Of a stretch of 33,817 nt of DNA, positions 30,222 to 33,817 are shown one piece after another. Under the pieces are notes generated by a model, which was not told the origin of the DNA, ran no database searches, and worked only from the letters and a program-made list of their open reading frames with translations. Position numbers and translations under genes: made by a program. Numbering within the stretch: the stretch's first letter is position 1; each line of letters begins with the position of its first letter. The stretch is from Nemertoderma westbladi (taxonomy: Eukaryota > Xenacoelomorpha > Nemertodermatida > Nemertodermatidae). Location of the stretch: assembly GCA_032718475.1 (NCBI GenBank), contig JAUCBJ010001177.1:1-33817 (forward strand), read 5' to 3'.

Positions 30222-33200
30222 ATGTCTGATACTAAGCAGAACCTGTCAGACAGTTTATTAGATGTAACTATCTGCGACTCAGATAAAGGTGTAGAACCGT
30301 CTACACCTAAGTTCAGTTCACCTCCCACTGAGGTCATCCCTCCAGTAGTAATAACAGAACCTAGGCTGGTCCAACATCGTAGGTCTATCATAGGCACTCG
30401 AGCTCAGGTCAAGCGGGACCAAGAAGCAGTGGAACAGCAACAACCCGCGAGCCAAGAACTTATTTCTCAGCGGCCCGACAGCTCCAGTAGTGAAGATACT
30501 GTAGAACTGACACCCGAGCGCGGAGCAAGGATGACGGATGCGGTTTATTCGGATCCCCTTCTCATCCTTCCTGCAGCCGTACTCACTAGGCTATTGATCG
30601 CGGTGGAAGAACACCAGATCGATTGGGCGAGAAGTAAGCGCTCAACTAAAGATAGTTATGCGGGATACACAAAGGAAGAACTGAAATCTATGGTCGAGTC
30701 GCAATGGAACTTCCCCGGACCCGGACTCCCGTTTGATTTATCAGAAGCTGCCTGGGAAGACATACACCGGATGGGAGTAGCCAAGGAAACCATCGATCCA
30801 GCTGTGTGGAAGAGGTCCGCAGCCGGATACGCACAGGGATTCTTCAGCTCTATGGAGCGAGTAGAAAAACAACTGTTACAACAACCTCAAGGACCTCAAG
30901 AGCAGGGACAACTGCTTTATCAAGTTAGAGAAAGAATTCTGCGAATTAGGCTAATATTATCAGCCTTTGAAGAGGCTTCTAAAAGAAGACAAGACACGTC
31001 GTTGCAAGTTGCCGTAAAGACTTGGTTTCAACGGGTGAGTCGCCAGGTTCAAGGAACAGCTCAGTGGAAAGATCAGCTGGAGGAGCGCTCAACCCATGGA
31101 GAATCAACAGACGCTACTTTTTCCCAAGTGGAAAGTGAAGCGACAGCAGAGAAACCGCATAAGAGGGATGCCATTGACATCTATCTGTCAGACTATCAAC
31201 GTTTTGTAGGAGATGAAGAGTTGAGGAGAAGACTAGAGGGGCTTAACCCTAATAGTGAAGGAGCCCAGCTTGTGTTGGACGCAATTGATGTAGATAGGTT
31301 AGCGGCGAACCAAGCTAAATTCGATGAACAACTCCGCATCGCTAGAGACCAAGAAGAAAGGGTTAAGAAAAAACGCATAGAAGACAGAAAGAAAGCAGCA
31401 GTAGCAGCTGCAGAAGCCGAAAGGAAGGCAGCCGAAGAGGAAAGTAAGGCAGCCGAAGCGGAAAGAAAAGCGGCAGCGGCAGAGGCAGAAGCGAAAAGAA
31501 AAGCAGCCGAAATGGAAAGAAAAGCAGCCGAAATGGAAAGAAAAGTGGCAGCGGCAGAGACAGAAGCGAAAAGAAAGGCAACCGAAATGGAAAGAAAAGC
31601 GACAAAGGCAGCGGCAGAAGCGGAGCGGATAGCGGCTGAAGAGATTGCCCAATTGGAATTGGAAAATATTCAGGAGAATCAAGACTGCATAAATAAACAG
31701 TTAACAGCTAGTAATATGCAGATGATGAATCGATCTACTCCCAAAAGACAGGGATATACATCATCTGAGGAAGGCGATACCACCGACACTGAAGGCAAAG
31801 GAAATAGATCTCATCTAAGCAGACGCAAAAGAACATTCCACCGTCAGAAATTGCCTGATTTGCCTCCAGCTGTTAGAAGGCAACTAAATAACACCAACTT
31901 AGGTAGTACAGAACCCACAGACCAAATAATTACAATAGAGAGACTCCCTACTATAGTAGATGAGCCTGAAATAATTAGGCCTGTTCCCGAAGCCACCCTT
32001 TCGGTCGTAGAGACACCTGTACTCCCTGAACCTACTTCTCAATTCCCTTTGCACAGCACTAAGCTACCTGTGCCCAGCAGAACAGTCCGTGAGACAGTTC
32101 ATACCCTGGACTCCGAGCAAAATATTCATGATTTGTCGCCCGTTGTCCCTCGTCCGCCCGCTACAACGTTGGCGAATCCCGCTTCGGCGGTCGAATGGGT
32201 GGATGAGAGACGACGGGGGATGGATCTCCTGCTCGGACAGATGCAGGAGACTGTTCAACAATTCAAAGGCACAGTAAGGGAAAGTAGGCTAGAGTTGCAA
32301 GAAGTGCAGCAAAGTATCGCGCTAGAACGCGATAAATTAGTAAATACACAAAGGGGTATACCACCACCCCCTGAAACAATGTGTCAACCTGTTAGGTCTG
32401 AAGTATCTCATGCGCAAGGTGTGGAGCCTACACGCATCTATACTGCTAGCGAAGTAGAAACTCCTATAGTGAACTCTATTAAGGGTAATTATAGACCTGT
32501 TGATAATGATATTCCCTATAGACCAGATCATAATCCGAGAAATTTATATACCGATAACTCAATATTAAATAACACGATGGCCCAAGAAAGTTTTACGCGT
32601 CAAATGGCTAGAACCGAAGCCCGGCAAGCGGTAAAGGTGGGAGAGATCGTCAAGTTTAATGGAGATGAGATGAAATGGTTACCTTTTAATGAATATGACA
32701 AAGATAACATACAGAACTCTGTGCTATCTAATGGAGAGAAACTTAGATTCCTCATCGAGTGCTTGGAAGGATCTCCCAAGTTAATGGCGTTAAAGTTTAT
32801 TGGACATCCAGACGGATTAAGACAAGTTTGGGATACACTAAACATCAGGTATGGTAATAGGAATAACATAGCTGGGTATTTGTATGCAAAGTTGGTAGCG
32901 CCCCGAAAGTTTATGAGCAGCGGGATTATAGAGTTTTCCGATGAGATTCAGGAGATCTGCAGACAATTAGATTGGCTAGGTAAGTCTCATGAGTATCAGA
33001 ATGCTATGGTTATTAGAGCAGTGGCTTCTACTTTACCGAAGGGTGGAGTAGGTACACGCTGGGATAAGAAAGTGTTATATATGATGGAACAACAACGACG
33101 AGACCCTACCATGGCTGATCTCATGTCATTCCTAGATGGAGAAGTGAAATTACAGCTCCTGAAACTGTCCAGAGAGAAGACACCGGAAAACAAGGTAAGT

Positions 33201-33817
33201 GAAAAACCCGTCGCTAGGAGAAAGGTAACACCAGTGTGTTATACAGATGATGGCGAAAGCCAGACTTCTCAAGGAGAAGATAGCGGGAAAGACACTGATA
33301 GATCTTATTACGTAAATAAAATGCCTAAAGATCAGGTAAGTAAATTCAAGTCTCGAACAAATGACAGGAGAGAACAGGTAAGAAAAACTCCTCCTACGTC
33401 TCCCAAGAGAATTCAGGTGAGAAAGCCCGAAGAAAAAGCAAGTGTACACAATGTGACTCAGAGTAAGGTGAGTAACATCAAACCGAAATGTGCGCTATGT
33501 GACGGGACCCATCGCTTAAATATGTGTGATGAATTTCTAAAGAAATCATTAGCTGAGAGACGTGAAGTCATGTGGGATAAGCGGTTATGTTATAATTGCC
33601 TCAGACAAGGACACCAACGGCGAACCTGTTACTCTGACATAAGGTGTGCAAAGTGTGGTGCGAAACATCATATCTTGTTGCACGCTGAATTCGAGCGAAA
33701 TAGTCCGAATCAGGTAAGTGATTCCGAACTACATGTCCAATTCAGTGATGTGAACGACACTGATCAATCTGAGATGGAAGGATTCTATACGGACGAGTTC
33801 TCCGACGAAAAAAAAAA
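30222..33817 (+). CDS. gag: BEL/Pao-type retrotransposon Gag (N-terminal part of Gag-Pol), runs off the window
   Basis: A single frame from ATG (context AAACAAACATG, in-frame TAA just upstream) open for 1,198 codons to the window edge. It would form the particle that packages element RNA. Residues 1-375 are hydrophilic with no motif recognised. About 377-485 is an Ala/Glu/Lys-rich helix with repeated AEAKRKAAEMERK-like blocks, likely a coiled coil. 486-785 is a low-complexity linker. About 811-982 (KFNGDEMKWLPF, LRFLIECLEGSP, LRQVWDTLNIRYGN) fits the DUF1759 Gag family of BEL/Pao elements. Zinc knuckles follow: CALCDGTHRLNMC (1090), CYNCLRQGHQRRTC (1123) and CAKCGAKHHILLH (1142). Protease and RT would lie beyond the window. 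The 780-residue region before DUF1759 is unusually long for the family as I know it. The frame has no stops, so the copy may be young. Confidence 0.85.
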   Translation, partial: MSDTKQNLSDSLLDVTICDSDKGVEPSTPKFSSPPTEVIPPVVITEPRLVQHRRSIIGTRAQVKRDQEAVEQQQPASQELISQRPDSSSSEDTVELTPERGARMTDAVYSDPLLILPAAVLTRLLIAVEEHQIDWARSKRSTKDSYAGYTKEELKSMVESQWNFPGPGLPFDLSEAAWEDIHRMGVAKETIDPAVWKRSAAGYAQGFFSSMERVEKQLLQQPQGPQEQGQLLYQVRERILRIRLILSAFEEASKRRQDTSLQVAVKTWFQRVSRQVQGTAQWKDQLEERSTHGESTDATFSQVESEATAEKPHKRDAIDIYLSDYQRFVGDEELRRRLEGLNPNSEGAQLVLDAIDVDRLAANQAKFDEQLRIARDQEERVKKKRIEDRKKAAVAAAEAERKAAEEESKAAEAERKAAAAEAEAKRKAAEMERKAAEMERKVAAAETEAKRKATEMERKATKAAAEAERIAAEEIAQLELENIQENQDCINKQLTASNMQMMNRSTPKRQGYTSSEEGDTTDTEGKGNRSHLSRRKRTFHRQKLPDLPPAVRRQLNNTNLGSTEPTDQIITIERLPTIVDEPEIIRPVPEATLSVVETPVLPEPTSQFPLHSTKLPVPSRTVRETVHTLDSEQNIHDLSPVVPRPPATTLANPASAVEWVDERRRGMDLLLGQMQETVQQFKGTVRESRLELQEVQQSIALERDKLVNTQRGIPPPPETMCQPVRSEVSHAQGVEPTRIYTASEVETPIVNSIKGNYRPVDNDIPYRPDHNPRNLYTDNSILNNTMAQESFTRQMARTEARQAVKVGEIVKFNGDEMKWLPFNEYDKDNIQNSVLSNGEKLRFLIECLEGSPKLMALKFIGHPDGLRQVWDTLNIRYGNRNNIAGYLYAKLVAPRKFMSSGIIEFSDEIQEICRQLDWLGKSHEYQNAMVIRAVASTLPKGGVGTRWDKKVLYMMEQQRRDPTMADLMSFLDGEVKLQLLKLSREKTPENKVSEKPVARRKVTPVCYTDDGESQTSQGEDSGKDTDRSYYVNKMPKDQVSKFKSRTNDRREQVRKTPPTSPKRIQVRKPEEKASVHNVTQSKVSNIKPKCALCDGTHRLNMCDEFLKKSLAERREVMWDKRLCYNCLRQGHQRRTCYSDIRCAKCGAKHHILLHAEFERNSPNQVSDSELHVQFSDVNDTDQSEMEGFYTDEFSDEKK
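33193..33720 (+). other. Cluster of six 5' splice-site consensus sequences inside gag
   Basis: AAG|GTAAGT, CAG|GTAAGT, CAG|GTAAGA, CAG|GTGAGA, AAG|GTGAGT and CAG|GTAAGT occur at about 33193, 33333, 33375, 33414, 33464 and 33711, on the coding strand. In all six the GT follows a codon boundary (phase 0) and encodes (Q/K)-V-(S/R). The peptide around them is a charged linker between the DUF1759-like region and the zinc knuckles. Whether they are used as donors is unknown. Confidence 0.6.

Noticed and set aside
30110-33449. Minus-strand frames of 60-127 codons across gag, including a Phe/Leu-rich one at 31299-31682
   Set aside because: They are the antisense of the Gag frame; the Phe/Leu richness is the complement of the Lys/Glu/Ala-rich coiled coil.

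Overview
The window looks like genomic DNA from an invertebrate animal. It has spliced coding exons with GT/AG borders, secreted cysteine-rich proteins (a cystine-knot C-terminal half and ShK-like domains), a BEL/Pao-type Gag reading frame and non-LTR retrotransposon copies and remnants. The non-coding DNA is AT-rich and holds short palindromic words such as ACCGGT and AGGCCT. The exact phylum cannot be settled from the sequence. There are no bacterial features such as operons or ribosome binding sites.

Layout, left to right. 328-3060 (minus): a reverse transcriptase with a C-terminal zinc knuckle and restriction-like endonuclease region, interrupted by one in-frame TAA. 3541-3982: remnant of a second LINE, with a frameshift. 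4325-5058: AT-rich tandem modules of about 165 bp ending in an inverted copy (foldback). 5418-5636 and 18875-18942: the last two exons of a secreted cystine-knot gene. They are separated by a 13,238-bp intron that is almost entirely one 44-bp minisatellite of 296 units with no net length change. 18991-19469: a short element with TGTGGG/CCCACA ends and a 5-bp target duplication. 20242-21870: a 27-bp minisatellite of 60 units, possibly coding (nonapeptide repeat) on the plus strand. 22914-23164: a LINE tail remnant. 23423-24849: the terminal exon of a secreted protein with three four-cysteine ShK-like domains and four modules resembling the PCSK9 C-terminal domain. About 25396-26729: a 17-bp minisatellite. 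26731-30221: non-coding DNA with tandem duplications (38 bp x3, 288 bp x2, about 117 bp x2), probably partly the LTR or leader of the next element. 30222-33817: a BEL/Pao-type Gag(-Pol) frame, open to the window edge.

Nearly half the window (about 16 of 33.8 kb) is minisatellite in three unrelated arrays (44, 27 and 17 bp). The strongest observations are the intron-filling 44-bp array, whose units each look like a 3' splice site; the phase-matched exons on either side of it; the ShK-like/PCSK9-like protein; and a cluster of 5' splice-site consensus sequences inside the gag frame. I see no complete new enzymatic or defence system.
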